From: Prosopocoilus inquinatus
Taxonomy: Eukaryota > Arthropoda > Insecta > Coleoptera > Lucanidae
Length of the DNA: 64,000 nucleotides
NCBI GenBank assembly: GCA_036172665.1
Contig: CM069873.1
Location: forward strand, 31,736,001-31,800,000
Direction: 5' to 3'
Both the position numbers and the translations under genes were made by a program. Within the stretch, counting starts at the first letter, position 1, and the number at the start of each line of letters is the position of its first letter. A model generated the notes under the pieces. That model made no database searches, had not been told where the DNA came from, and saw only the letters and a program-made list of their open reading frames with translations. Of the stretch, positions 55,201-64,000 are shown one piece after another.

Positions 55201-57863
55201 TTTACGCTCCTTTTATTTCGAATGACTTTCACAGAAAATATGATGTATTTGGTATCTACGTACTCAGAAAGAAATGTTCTGTTGAACTAAACTAAGAAAC
55301 ATATGAGTTTCTGTTAAAAAAAATAAATTAAGAGCTAATGAAAATGTCAAATACTGTAAAAATGTTAAAAAGCAAAATTCAATCAAGGGAGTGACTTTCC
55401 CGAAACACTTGATCGCATTAGATCGAAAAAATGCGGTTCATAGCTTTCTAGATTGAAAAATAAGTCTTCTTTAAGTAAGTAGATTTTAAATATGTAAAAA
55501 TATATAGGGTGTTCTATTTAAAATAAGAAAGTTGATATCACTTCCGGCAAAACCGGAAAACCGGAAGTCCTATGATGACTGACAGTATGTCGAAAAATCC
55601 CATTTTTTATTTAATTTATTATCTCCGAAATTCAGGTTAATTGATTAAGAAATAAAGATTCTAGAAGTGTGAGCACATGGCGCGGGACACCCGGAATATG
55701 ACAATTGTCAAACCCACGGTGCAAGTGAAATGTGGAAACTGAATCCAAGATAAAAAGAGACATTAGAGATATGGGAAAGAAAAGCTTTGAGAAGAATATA
55801 AGGTGGGAAGGAAGAAGAGATATTGTGGAGAAGAAGAACCAACTATGAACTAAGACGCCTATGCACTAAACCCCTTATTGGCCAAATCATAAGAAGCTAA
55901 CGATTAAGATAGTTGGGACATGTGGCAAGGATGAAAGAAGAAAAAGCGGCAAAGCAATCTCTAATAAAGGAAGCGATTGGAAGAAAAGGCAAAGGTAGAC
56001 ACCAAGCTACATGGATTCAGTCAGTAAGACAAAATCTGGAGTTGATGGAAATCCCGCACTGGGAAAAGCTAACAGGAGACAAAAAGAAGTGGAGATAAAT
56101 CTATAACTAAGCCATGGTGCTCTAGGGCCTCTCGAACTGTATGGATGGATGGATCATGGTCAAAGTAGCCAAAAGTGATCAATTTGCTAACTGTTTGTAT
56201 TAAAATTAGTTTATTATCTCAAGTTGCCTATTTATGTGTAGTTTAAGGATGACTAAAAGAAAAAGATATTAAAGTATGAAAATGAAACTTGAAGAAGAAT
56301 AGAGCCCTTTTAAGTTGTTCCATTTCCCCTAACAATCTAATTTATTTTCTAAAACTGCGTCCACACTGAAAGCGACACACTGGAATTTTGGATTTATATT
56401 GCTTATTCGTTGAACTTTTTTTTTATGTTCCTATTATTGTTTATGGTTGGAGAGACACATATTCCTACTGTGAGCTAAATGAGTTGGTGTTGGTCTTAGA
56501 CAGAATGCTTACGGTGATTTTATTTTTTGTTTCTGTTTCTATAGACAGGTTACGGAAACGAGCCATAAAATGTTCCTCTATGTGGCGTGGACATACCTTA
56601 ACGTGACACTATAAATAAATATTTCAGAGATCTGAAGTACGAAGTCGATTTTTACATGATACGAGACGTGGTCCAATCAAAAAAATTCCACAAAGACATG
56701 CTAAGGAACTTCAATAAATTAATTGAATTTCATCAGTCATTGTTATTATTTTGCGCCGATTTCGAAGACTTCTTCTCACATGTTATGTTGCTGTTTGTTC
56801 CAACAGTAGTACTCATTTTGATTCCTTTAAGCGTAGTAACGATAACTGTAAGTATTCATTCAATCTCAAAAAAAAAATATAGAGAGATAATAAATTTGTT
56901 AAAGTATTCACAGAGTGTGTTCAGAAATGATTGAATTGAAGAGCACTGTGGGATTAGTAAATTTCACCTTGTAACGTTGGTGTTCTGACTATCATTAATT
57001 TGACGATGCAAATTTCATCAGAGCGTACTCTTGTTTACATTTTGATTACCTCCTTACTTTATTTTTAATAATTTTGTTGCAAATCGTTCTTGATTGTAAT
57101 ATCTGGACAAAAAGCGATCGCAGGATGTCGCTACTTAAGCTTTTCTTAATTCTTAATATTATCAGACAAAGGTTTTTCTCATTAGTAAATGAAAAAGTGC
57201 CACATACAAATGATAAAATAGTGCACATGCAAATGATAAAATAGTGAATAAGTTATCTCATGTACCGTCCACGGTAAAATAGTACAAAATTTAGTACCAA
57301 CTCAAATAGTGAGCAAACGGGAAAATCATGTCTTTCAATCTTTTTTGAATACACTGTGCAAGTTTTATTATGAAAAGAAATAATAATAAGCATGTTATTT
57401 TGTTTATTACAGGCTGACAGTATAAAAGTATTGCTTCCTTATATTCCCATGTGCAGTTACGTGTACATGCAAATGTTTGTCTCATGTTACTTTGGACATT
57501 TCTACACATCCGCAGTAAGTAATTAAAAAAGCCCGTTCATGACAAAAAATACTTATGAGAGAATTTGCTTGTTACAGTATGAACAACTGCAAGCTGAGTT
57601 GTACGGCATGCCTTGGTACGACTGCAACCCCCTGTATAAAGCAAACTTGAAATTTTTCTTGCACAAACTGTCTCTACCGGTTACGCTTAAAGTTGGAAAG
57701 TTCTACAATTTAAATCTGCGCTTATTTTTATCGGTGTGTATTTTTTTAAGAAGAAAATCGAGGAATAAATTATTATTAACATGAATGCATTGATCATTTA
57801 CAGACGGTCAGAACTATAATCTCCTACTGTATAGTACTTTATCAAATAATAAGACGTACCTAA
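49283..57863 (+). CDS. OR-E: odorant receptor (7tm_6), intact, 426 aa
   Basis: Exons 49283-49505, 49849-50083, 50140-50312, 50815-50926, 56628-56847, 57413-57514, 57578-57733, 57804-57863 give 427 codons including TAA, with GT-AG introns and the shared phases 1,2,1,2,0,0,0. The start is MSPATYLHHS, five codons before YL as in paralogs. Marks: GGQFTL, TTEQFKLLG, HQSLLLFCADFEDFFSHVMLL, CYFGHFYTSA, LYGMPWYDCNPLYKANLKFF and SYCIVLYQIIRRT. Some positions differ from the other copies (SHVM for SPVM; GHFYTSA for GNFYTSE). Intron 4 (50927-56627) is 5.7 kb and holds several foldback elements and LINE pieces; introns 5 and 7 are short. Expected to form an odour-gated channel with Orco in antennal or palp neurons; the ligand is unknown. 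AATAAA at 57907-57912. Only 248 bp separate it from the OR-F fragment. Confidence 0.92.
50519..50713. mobile_element. Hairpin element in intron 3 of OR-E
   Basis: An inverted repeat with arms of about 75 bp: ACAAAGTTTTTTTAATCTC, ACCGGACAGAAAAATGAAGG and TTTCGCTATAGATTTATAGC on the left, their complement on the right ending AACAACTTTGT. The inner part repeats the CGCTATAGATTTATAGCT word a third time. A second copy of the left part, with about 36 further bases upstream, is at 63484-63603. Confidence 0.75.
51285..51555. mobile_element. Inverted-repeat MITE, 271 bp, in intron 4 of OR-E
   Basis: Arms of about 76 bp: CGTCGGTCTATAAGAGAAGG with TGACCAAGTCCACCGATAGT and TTATTAGAATTTTAATATTT on the left pair with the right arm at 51481-51555. 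Few mismatches. The central 120 bases are AT-rich. Confidence 0.78.
51594..52078 (+). mobile_element. RTE-like LINE fragment, part 1
   Basis: Very purine-rich. The frame that reads KKQVREFYREVRTAKRINKD near 52006-52070 matches the FY..VR..K linker ahead of the reverse transcriptase in endonuclease-reverse transcriptase elements of the RTE type. It continues across the foldback insertion at 52081-54012. Confidence 0.55.
52081..54012. mobile_element. Foldback element, 1.93 kb, TA duplication, arms of about 500 bp
   Basis: Starts CCGGCTGTTTCAAATTGAGT and ends with its complement (ACCCAATTTGAAACAGCCGG). Both ends are flanked by TA (52079-52080, 54013-54014). The arms pair for about 500 bases with modest divergence (for example AAAATCGATTTTCTTTT near 52245 against 53840, and GAAGTCAAGCGTTTCGTC near 52360 against 53730-53752). 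The middle is AT-rich without a readable transposase. It splits an RTE-like LINE fragment. Confidence 0.85.
54015..54180 (+). mobile_element. RTE-like LINE fragment, part 2
   Basis: Continues part 1 after the foldback insertion: the frame KKDENLVVSLTEKLNKCAEH corresponds to the D..G.L......L..W.EHF stretch of RTE-type elements. Decays after about 54100. Confidence 0.45.
54181..54660. other. Part of OR-E intron 4
   Basis: No gene. A segment near 54200-54560 has mixed composition and may be another old insert; it was not identified. Confidence 0.35.
54661..55695. mobile_element. Foldback element, 1.03 kb, arms of about 500 bp
   Basis: Left end TCGGGTGTCCCGCGACATGT pairs with right end CATGGCGCGGGACACCCGGA. 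Nearly the whole element folds on itself: TTCTAGAATCTTTATTTATT, ATAGGACTTCCGGTTTCGCC, TCAACTTTCTTATTTTAAAT and GTTCTGTTGAACTAAACTAA all have an inverted partner, leaving a very short loop near 55180. The arms include AAATGGAACACGCTATATAT, the shared foldback motif. Flanks are AT-rich and no sure target duplication was found. Confidence 0.85.
55735..56155 (+). mobile_element. RTE-like LINE 3' fragment
   Basis: The frame around 55790-55900 reads ERKALRRI.GGK....WRRRTNYELRRLC, then after a frameshift LGHVARMKEEKAAKQSL, GRKGKGRHQATWIQSVRQNL and WEKLTGDKKKWR to TAA at 56096-56098. This is the C-terminal tail typical of endonuclease-reverse transcriptases of the RTE type. The (TGGA)n at 56140-56152 is the usual 3' repeat of such elements. 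Confidence 0.75.
56156..56627. other. 3' part of OR-E intron 4
   Basis: Nothing recognised before the TATTTCAG acceptor at 56620-56627. Confidence 0.45.
56848..57412. other. Intron 5 of OR-E
   Basis: AT-rich; a short tandem word (CACATGCAAATGATAAAATA and variant) repeats near 57190-57245. No gene. Confidence 0.5.
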
Positions 57864-58111
57864 ATTTATTACTGTAAAACAAGTGTATTTTTACTCTGAA
57901 TTTAAGAATAAATGGATTTCAATTATTTTAACAGACTTTTTAATTGAACCACCAGAAATAATTACGTAATTACTTCCACTTAATAATAACAGACTGACCT
58001 CATTAAACATGAATACCTAATTATCATATTAAGATATACTTAATAAAGTTAGGGCTAATTATTTTTTAAATCACCTGTATCGTCTCATCATCTTCAGTAC
58101 CTAGCATTTTC

Positions 58112-58334
58112 ATGGATTCCATGGTGTATTTAGGTTACCACATTGTATTATTACAAATAGGAGGACAATTTGCCTTAGAAGACTCTGTAAGACCCGTGTG
58201 GAAGATAACACATTTCTTTTATAGATGTTTGGCTCAGTTATTTTAGATACTTTATAGTTTGTCATTAACTTGCGGTATCTATAAAAAAGGCGCTTTTGAT
58301 TTTGAGTTAGTTGCTCACGATTATATTTTTTTGA
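58112..58334 (+). pseudogene. OR-F: orphan first exon of an odorant receptor
   Basis: 223 nt, the same length as exon 1 of OR-B, OR-C and OR-E, starting MDSMVYLGYHIVLLQIGGQF and ending with a GTAAGT donor in phase 1. A TAG at 58244-58246 replaces a Leu in the first membrane span. The end (GIYKKGAFDFELVAHDYIFL) aligns with the exon 1 end of the paralogs. No exon 2 or later exon follows before the SAM-domain gene at 59182. It is a truncated tandem duplicate 248 bp after OR-E. Confidence 0.85.
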
Positions 58335-59181
58335 GTAAGTATTTACGTTCACCTTTAACTCACAGAATAATTCAGTTCTGCATCTTCGTAGAAGACACTT
58401 CCGGGGAATATTAATACCATTGCGTTTTCATTTCATTGCTCCAGATTATTCTAAGAGTATCTTCATCTCTTGTTAGGAATTACATGAGACAAGACAAGAT
58501 CTGAGAGTGCTCTAGAGCACTGACTCTAGAGTCCACTGAAAACGTGAAAATGAGAAAAATACGAGAACTAACTTCAAATACGATAATAGAAGGACCTTAC
58601 TTTCTTGCTAGGATAACTGAATTATTTCAAGTCTTTTGTGCTTTGGTTCTTTTCCTACCAAGATGCAGAGATAACGTATAATGTAAAGTACACAGAAAGA
58701 ATCGGTATTGAACACGGGACTACAAACTTATTAATAAAATTTTGCAGTTAATATTGTCATATTTGTAAATATGAATTCTACGCGATTGTTCTAACAGTAT
58801 GAAAAAGTTTGTATTAAAAAAAATGCAATTATAGTGTGTACAGTTTTTTGATAGTATACACATTCAAATTACGGTAATTATTAGTAGACTGTTACATAAA
58901 GATCTATTACAATTTGTTGTGTATATGTAAATAATATGTTAACGAATATTTTGGAAAAAGTAATTCATCTTGCTACAGCAAAGCAAATGTAACTCATACA
59001 GATTACTAGAAAGACATTATTCAATGTAGTAATATTTACTGCAAAGCATGCAGGAATAAATACAAGAGGGGTGGCGACTGGTGGACGATCGCCTGATGTT
59101 AAGTTAATGCGCATAGATACGATGCACATTTTATATTTTACTGCGTTAAAAAACTAAACGGTTTATCTGTGAATTGGCAAG
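58335..59181. other. Spacer between OR-F and the SAM-domain gene
   Basis: Marks the end of the OR array. AT-rich; should hold the promoter of the next gene. No OR exons seen. Confidence 0.5.
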
Positions 59182-60889
59182 ATGGAGAAGAATGTAGGAG
59201 ATATTTTAAAACAGTGGCAACTTGAAGAACTGTGTCAAACATTTGCAGGTATGTTGAACAAAAGTCTTATTTATTATTAGATGAGCATTGCGGCTGTAAG
59301 TGCGAATTGTTTTAGATAATGATATAGATTACGACGCATTCGTTTCACTTACACAGAGTGACATAAAGGAATTAATTCCGTCGTTAGGAAAAAGAAAGAA
59401 ATTCATTATAAAATATGAACGTGAAATTGTAAATCTAGTAAGTTGTGACTAATATCTTTTTTTGTTTTTAAGCCTTGTAGAAAAAACATGTAAAAAGTAT
59501 TCCTCAATTTAGGCGTGCGAATCAGACTTTATTTCTCTTGATTGCATATCTGACAGTACTACTGAAACCATCGAGTCGTCGTCGTCGTCTTTATCAGATT
59601 TGCAAAATGTGTCCACTGGTAAGTTTCTTTTGTATTTTAAAACACTATTTATTTATTGATTATTTTAGAAAATTTGAAACCTCTTCCGTATAAACAACGG
59701 GCAAGTGTTGGACTTCCGTACACAATAAATACAATTGACAAAAATTCTGTAAATTTTTGAATATATTGCTTTATTAAAAAAATTACATTGATAAAAATGT
59801 TGCTCTAAAATAACTGAATAACAGTTCTTACAAGAGAAAACAGAAATATTTTTATAATTACATTCACTGATAATTAATTTCCGAACGAACAACAAATACC
59901 TTCATAAGATTGTCGCATTTAAAATGTTCAAAATTTAAAATTCACAATTTGATTGTTTTATATAGACTGTACAAAAACTGCTTTCAACAACAGAAGAAGG
60001 GAAGCTAATAGCAGCGAGCTATAATGCTAGTGGTGGTTCATTTATGCGAAACAAACTGGCGGAATTGATTGTTCGACATGAATTGCAGAAAAGCAACATT
60101 AAGAGGTATGCAATACAATTAAGAAATAGAAAATTAATAAAAATTTTGGTTGTTACCATGTAAGTTTAATACAAATCATATAAGACTTGCGTGGTATTGA
60201 TTTGACACCATCGATTTGTAACATTGAAGTTTGTATTTAAGAGTAATTAAGTTATGCAGAAAATAATTTTAAAAATAAATTAAAATAGGTTCAGGCTAGG
60301 AGCAATATAAATTTCATGTAGTAAGTAGTTTGTGTTTAGCTCTTGAACAGTGAAATGTAAAGAGCTTTATTAAATTAATTTATTTACTAAAGTAAAATAA
60401 TTTCTAGTAATAACTGAATATTATTTTGTAATGACTAACAAAAGATTAATATAAATCATAGGTCATCAATAATTTTATGAGTGGCCTTAGGCAAATACAA
60501 TTTATTTTAATTTTGAATATTATTTCTTACTCAAGATTTTATTGTTTTTTGATACGAACTTTGGATTGTTTAGATTTTTTATTTTTGATTTGCATTTTTA
60601 CAAAATGAATAATTCTGTAAGGTTTGTAAATGATGACTTGTATTTGTAGAATTACATCTGAAAGATTTCGAGAATTAGCAGATGAAATTAACAAAATATT
60701 TTTACATGAAAGAGCTGAAACCTATTACGTACCGTACATGAAAAGTTATACTGACAAAAAGCCAAAAGCTGCTCGTGGGAAATTGTACAGTGCCTACATT
60801 TATATGAGAAAACTCTTTAAGAATTATGGATTAATAACTCCGGAAATAAGTGCAGGTAACATTTTTTTACTATGCAGTGCACATGCAGT

Positions 60890-61540
60890 GTTAATAAAAA
60901 AACTATACAACGTTTGGCAGGTGATAGTAGAGATCAAAACAAGAAAAAATTCTAATAAACCGATGTCCAATACTCAACACAGGATGTCCACGATATATGT
61001 TCACTCTTCTGGAATTTTAATTTTTTACCTAAAATTCGGGATCGAGAAAGCCCTTCCTTTGATTGCATTTTCATTAGGTCGTAACTTATTTTTTTCAAAT
61101 GGAACATTTTGCGACCTAATTAAAATTTAATGTGACATAAAAATGTTAAAAACTAAAATACAATCAAAAGAGGGGCCTTTGTCGAATTACTTGATCACAT
61201 TAGAACGAAAATATAGGATTTTTAGCTTTGCAAATTGAAAAAAAAACAAAAAAAAATTTCGTTGTCATGGAAACCAAAATTATCAAGTGATACATATTCG
61301 GATTCACAATAACCTGTAGATTTCAAATATGTAAAAATATACAGGCCATTCCATTTAAAATAAGAAAGTTGATATCACTTTCTGCGAAAATGTCGGAAAA
61401 TCGAGCCTTTTATTTAATTTATCGATCCCGAATTTTATGTAAAAAATTAGAATTGGAGAAGAGTGAACATATATCGTGGACAGCCTGTATTGAGTATTGG
61501 ATATGGACGTTGTATAGTTTTTTTTATTAAGATCCTGTAG
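60890..61540. mobile_element. Foldback element in intron 6 of the SAM-domain gene
   Basis: Left arm (about 60890-61050) pairs with right arm (about 61410-61540): AAAAAACTATACAACG, TCCAATACTCAACACAGG, TCCACGATATATGTTCACTC and AAAATTCGGGATCGA all recur inverted. The inner part carries TTCCATTTAAAATAAGAAAG and GATATCACTT, shared with the 54661-55695 element, so they are related. Confidence 0.78.
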
Positions 61541-61894
61541 ATTAGCTACAAAATATTTTTTTAATAGATCCTGAAAAATATATAAACGTAAGTAATGACA
61601 TCCTTGAGGATATTCAGTGGCTAAAAAACAATTGTCAACCACAAACGGAAGTCGAGGAAAAGTGGAAAAATACTACACTAAAGAGGCTTGATGACCTAGA
61701 AACAATTGATTCCTACATAAATACTTACCCTGCTTTTAAAGAACCACTAGGATACAGATTGGTAAGTAGTACAGTTTATAATATTTGAATGCATTAAAAC
61801 ATATACCTGAAAGAAATATTAAATAAAAAGCTATTATATGATAAATTTGACATTTTCAAGGCGATCAATGTTTTCTAAAAACGTTCAGATCCCA

Positions 61895-62410
61895 ATTTTT
61901 GTGCCTTTTTCAGGAAATATTTTTTATACTACAGGGTATTTTCTGGGCCGAGTGTAACCTTTATTTTTTTAAATGGTATCCTATTTTCTTTTTAAATTTT
62001 GAATTCTCAAAATTTTCCATATTTTTCACTTGAGTGACCACTTGTTAAAAGTCAACTTTTTCACATATTGACCCTTGAAAGTTGATAATTTTTAACGTTT
62101 AACAGACTGAAAATTAAAAATTGTTAACTTTTAGTACAGCTATATCCTCTTTTTCACCTTAGTTTTTCATAACGATGCTATTATATATTAATTATCACTT
62201 AAATAAAATTTAAATTATTTCGTATGTACCTTCAAGCGTCCATATCTCGAAAACAGTTGACTTATATGAAAAATTTGTAAAGGTTTGAGCAGAATTCAAA
62301 ATTACAATCACAAAATTGGGAGGGTACCATTAAAATAAAATACTCGCCCAGCTTTTCTAAAACACCCTGTAGTATTAAAAATATTTCCCGGAAAGGGCAA
62401 AGAATTAGAC
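61895..62410. mobile_element. Foldback element in intron 7 of the SAM-domain gene
   Basis: Left arm GTGCCTTTTTCAGGAAATAT with ATACTACAGGGTATTTTC and AAATGGTATCC pairs with the right arm near 62320-62405 (GGTACCATT, ACACCCTGTAGTATT, AAATATTTCCCGG). More diverged than the other foldback elements. Confidence 0.65.
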
Positions 62411-63483
62411 AAAATTGTTTATTGCGTTTATTGAAAAAGTCGATCGTCTTGAAAGTGTAGAATTTATCCGCTAGTTAATTTTCACGCTACCTACATACAA
62501 ATATAAGAATTTTTATTAAAAACTGAAGTGTGCTTTTAAATAATTAATTTAAATTAACTGAAATAAACTTTCTTATTAGTTTCAGATTGACTTCGATTAA
62601 ATATATAATTCATATTCCAACCACTTGTATAATAAATGGCCACTTTGCGCAAAACAAATTTTACAAGTGGCACAAACAAAAAAAGACGTTTACATTAAAA
62701 ATTTATTTGAAAAGAATGCAGATTGCATAAAAACTGATGGTAAGAGATTTTCGTTAGATAAGTAACAAATCAAATTATGAGTTGCTGAATTGCTTAGTTT
62801 TCTTCAATTATACAGGCTGTTCCACCTAAGGCGGATTCTTTCATATCTCTGTAGATTTTAGTTTTACGAAAAAAAGTTTTAAATAAAAGTTTCACTATAT
62901 CATGTGGAGCATATTTTTGAATTAGTTTGACGTATACAGAGTGTTGCCTTTAGCCTGGGCGTTAGGTCACTTCTTTATTTTAAATGGAACACCTTATATA
63001 TTTTTACATTTTCGGATTCTGGGCTGAATTCTAAGGTGACTTTGTGCACCATACATAGGGTCTAATCGAAACCGTTTTCGCGTTATTCAACCTTTTTTTT
63101 TAATTATTGCTCTTACAGAACCTCAAACAAATACAAATATCTTCCGAACAAATGACGTTAGAGACTCGTAGTTTTTTTGCAAAAGTCTCGTCTTGAAACG
63201 CTTTTTGAGTTACATCGTCAAGAGAAAATCCCAGCTAAATTAGTTCTTACAAAAAAATTAATAAACTTGAGAATATTCAAACTACGATAACTAATTTTTT
63301 TAAATGGAATGCCATATATCTTGTACCATTATTGGATGCGGTTGTTGATATCTGTCGTTAATAGTTTTTTCAGTATTTAGATTTTTCTTTACGATTTCTA
63401 AAAATACACGAAATATTGTGACATTTGTTAGTTTCTATGGTTACAGAGCAAACAAACTGTTTATCTTCACCCTAAGATTATTA

Positions 63484-63603
63484 ATTGAAGTTTGTTCTTG
63501 TCCGATGAAAATAGTAAGTAGAAAGTTTTTTTAATCTCAAACCGGACAGAAAAATGAAGGGAAACACACTCAACGTTTCGCTATAGATTTATAGCTTCGT
63601 CAG
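63484..63603. repeat. Second copy of the 50.5 kb repeat
   Basis: Matches 50483-50603 almost base for base (ATTGAAGTTTGTTCTTGTCC, ACCGGACAGAAAAATGAAGG, CGCTATAGATTTATAGCTTC), including about 36 bases outside the hairpin there. Here the right arm is missing; the homology stops at CTTCGTCA. Confidence 0.8.
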
Positions 63604-63622
63604 GAGTGACTCCTGAGTGACT

Positions 63623-63786
63623 CCAACAGTTAAAATACGTCTTGTTGTATCCATATGCATCTATTTACATCATTTGATTTGATTTTACTCTTGCCATGGA
63701 TATCGAAGCTATCAAACCCTATAAAGAAACTTCTATTGATGTAAATAGATGCATATGGATACAACAAGACGTATTTTAACTGTTGG
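63623..63786. repeat. Perfect 50 bp inverted repeat with 64-base loop
   Basis: CCAACAGTTAAAATACGTCT through ATGCATCTATTTACATCA (63623-63672) is matched without mismatch by its reverse complement at 63737-63786. The loop contains GCCATGGATATCGAAGC. No target duplication was resolved. Confidence 0.85.
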
Positions 63787-64000
63787 AATTTTTTTTAACC
63801 AATAAGTGGATTAGTGGAGGAGGATCAGTAAGGTGGACTGCTCAGTATCTTCATTTGACCGCATTCTAGGGTATCATGAAACAGCGAATTCGTATAATAA
63901 CGTTCCAACTACTGAAGCACGTGTTGTTAAATCTACATGCATCTAATGACAATAATAGAAGATTTTTCTTAGGGTTCATTAGCTTGGATATCATGGCAAG

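Larger units (their letters stand above)
59182..62739 (+). pseudogene. SAM-domain protein (SAMD3-like), eight exons seen, in-frame stop in exon 8
   Basis: Exons 59182-59248, 59316-59437, 59513-59618, 59669-59748, 59966-60105, 60650-60855, 61568-61761 join in frame to 305 codons with GT-AG introns. Exon 8 is 62586-62739. Exons 1-2 form a sterile alpha motif (ILKQWQLEELCQTF ... YDAFVSLTQSDIKELIPSLG ... KRKKFIIKYE), a small helical protein-binding domain. A Ser-rich linker (IESSSSSLSDL) follows, then a region (RNKLAELIVRHELQ, ITSERFRELADEINKIF, GKLYSAYIYMRKLFKNYGL) seen in SAMD3-like proteins of many animals, whose role is unknown. Exon 8 continues the family (LYNKWPLCAKQILQVA) but has TAA at 62598-62600 as its fifth codon. 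Without it the gene would go on past the window. So it is a pseudogene, an allele with a stop, or a shorter protein of 309 aa. Foldback elements occupy introns 6 and 7. Confidence 0.75.
62740..64000. other. Right end of window: repeats, no gene seen
   Basis: If the SAM-domain gene were intact this would be its intron 8 or later. It contains a segment starting TACAGGCTGTTCCACCTAAG at 62813 with TTTTAAATGGAACACC near 62978 and a relative near 63299 (shared foldback motif), the 63484-63603 repeat and the perfect hairpin at 63623-63786. No exon recognised. Confidence 0.45.

Overview
The window looks like nuclear DNA of an insect, most likely a beetle. This rests on AT-rich sequence, spliced genes with GT-AG introns, a tandem array of odorant receptor (OR) genes of the insect 7tm_6 family, and a dense load of insect-type transposable elements (Ty3/Gypsy, Jockey/CR1-like and RTE-like LINEs, Tc1/mariner, pogo-like, hAT, tRNA-SINE and many foldback elements). 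The order (Coleoptera) is inferred from receptor character and gene layout, not proven.

Layout. Positions 1-7000 are nested transposon fossils: a LINE end, a minus-strand Gypsy element split by a 1.5 kb solo LTR with an ATGT target duplication, and a plus-strand Gypsy integrase fragment. From 7434 to 58334 six OR loci lie head-to-tail on the plus strand. They are called here OR-A to OR-F. OR-A (7434-9551) is a pseudogene with two broken splice sites and a stop. OR-B (11887-16475) is intact, 424 aa. OR-C (17325-20256) carries two stop codons. OR-D (22441-37397) is intact at 421 aa, although intron 5 is 12.2 kb and holds an 8.9 kb Gypsy element that itself holds another LTR element. OR-E (49283-57863) is intact, 426 aa, with a 5.7 kb intron 4 full of elements. 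OR-F (58112-58334) is a lone broken exon 1. All full-length copies share eight exons of nearly fixed size, and the last three introns are phase 0, the pattern known for insect ORs. The 11.9 kb gap between OR-D and OR-E holds a LINE, a 1.9 kb foldback element, a mariner with target duplication and a hAT-like transposase gene. From 59182 a different plus-strand gene starts: a SAM-domain protein of the SAMD3-like type, seven good exons followed by an exon with an in-frame stop.

The most unusual item is the Gypsy element at 27331-36194 (minus strand). Its Gag starts with a SAP-like motif followed by about 17 eleven-residue coiled-coil repeats. Its Pol runs on in the same reading frame, across one stop codon, from integrase into a macro domain that closely resembles the TARG1/OARD1 class of ADP-ribose hydrolases. 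I do not know this fusion as a standard retrotransposon architecture.

The OR proteins are expected to be seven-pass membrane subunits that form odour-gated channels with the co-receptor Orco in olfactory neurons. The transposons explain most of the remaining DNA and have shaped the locus by stretching introns and separating array members.
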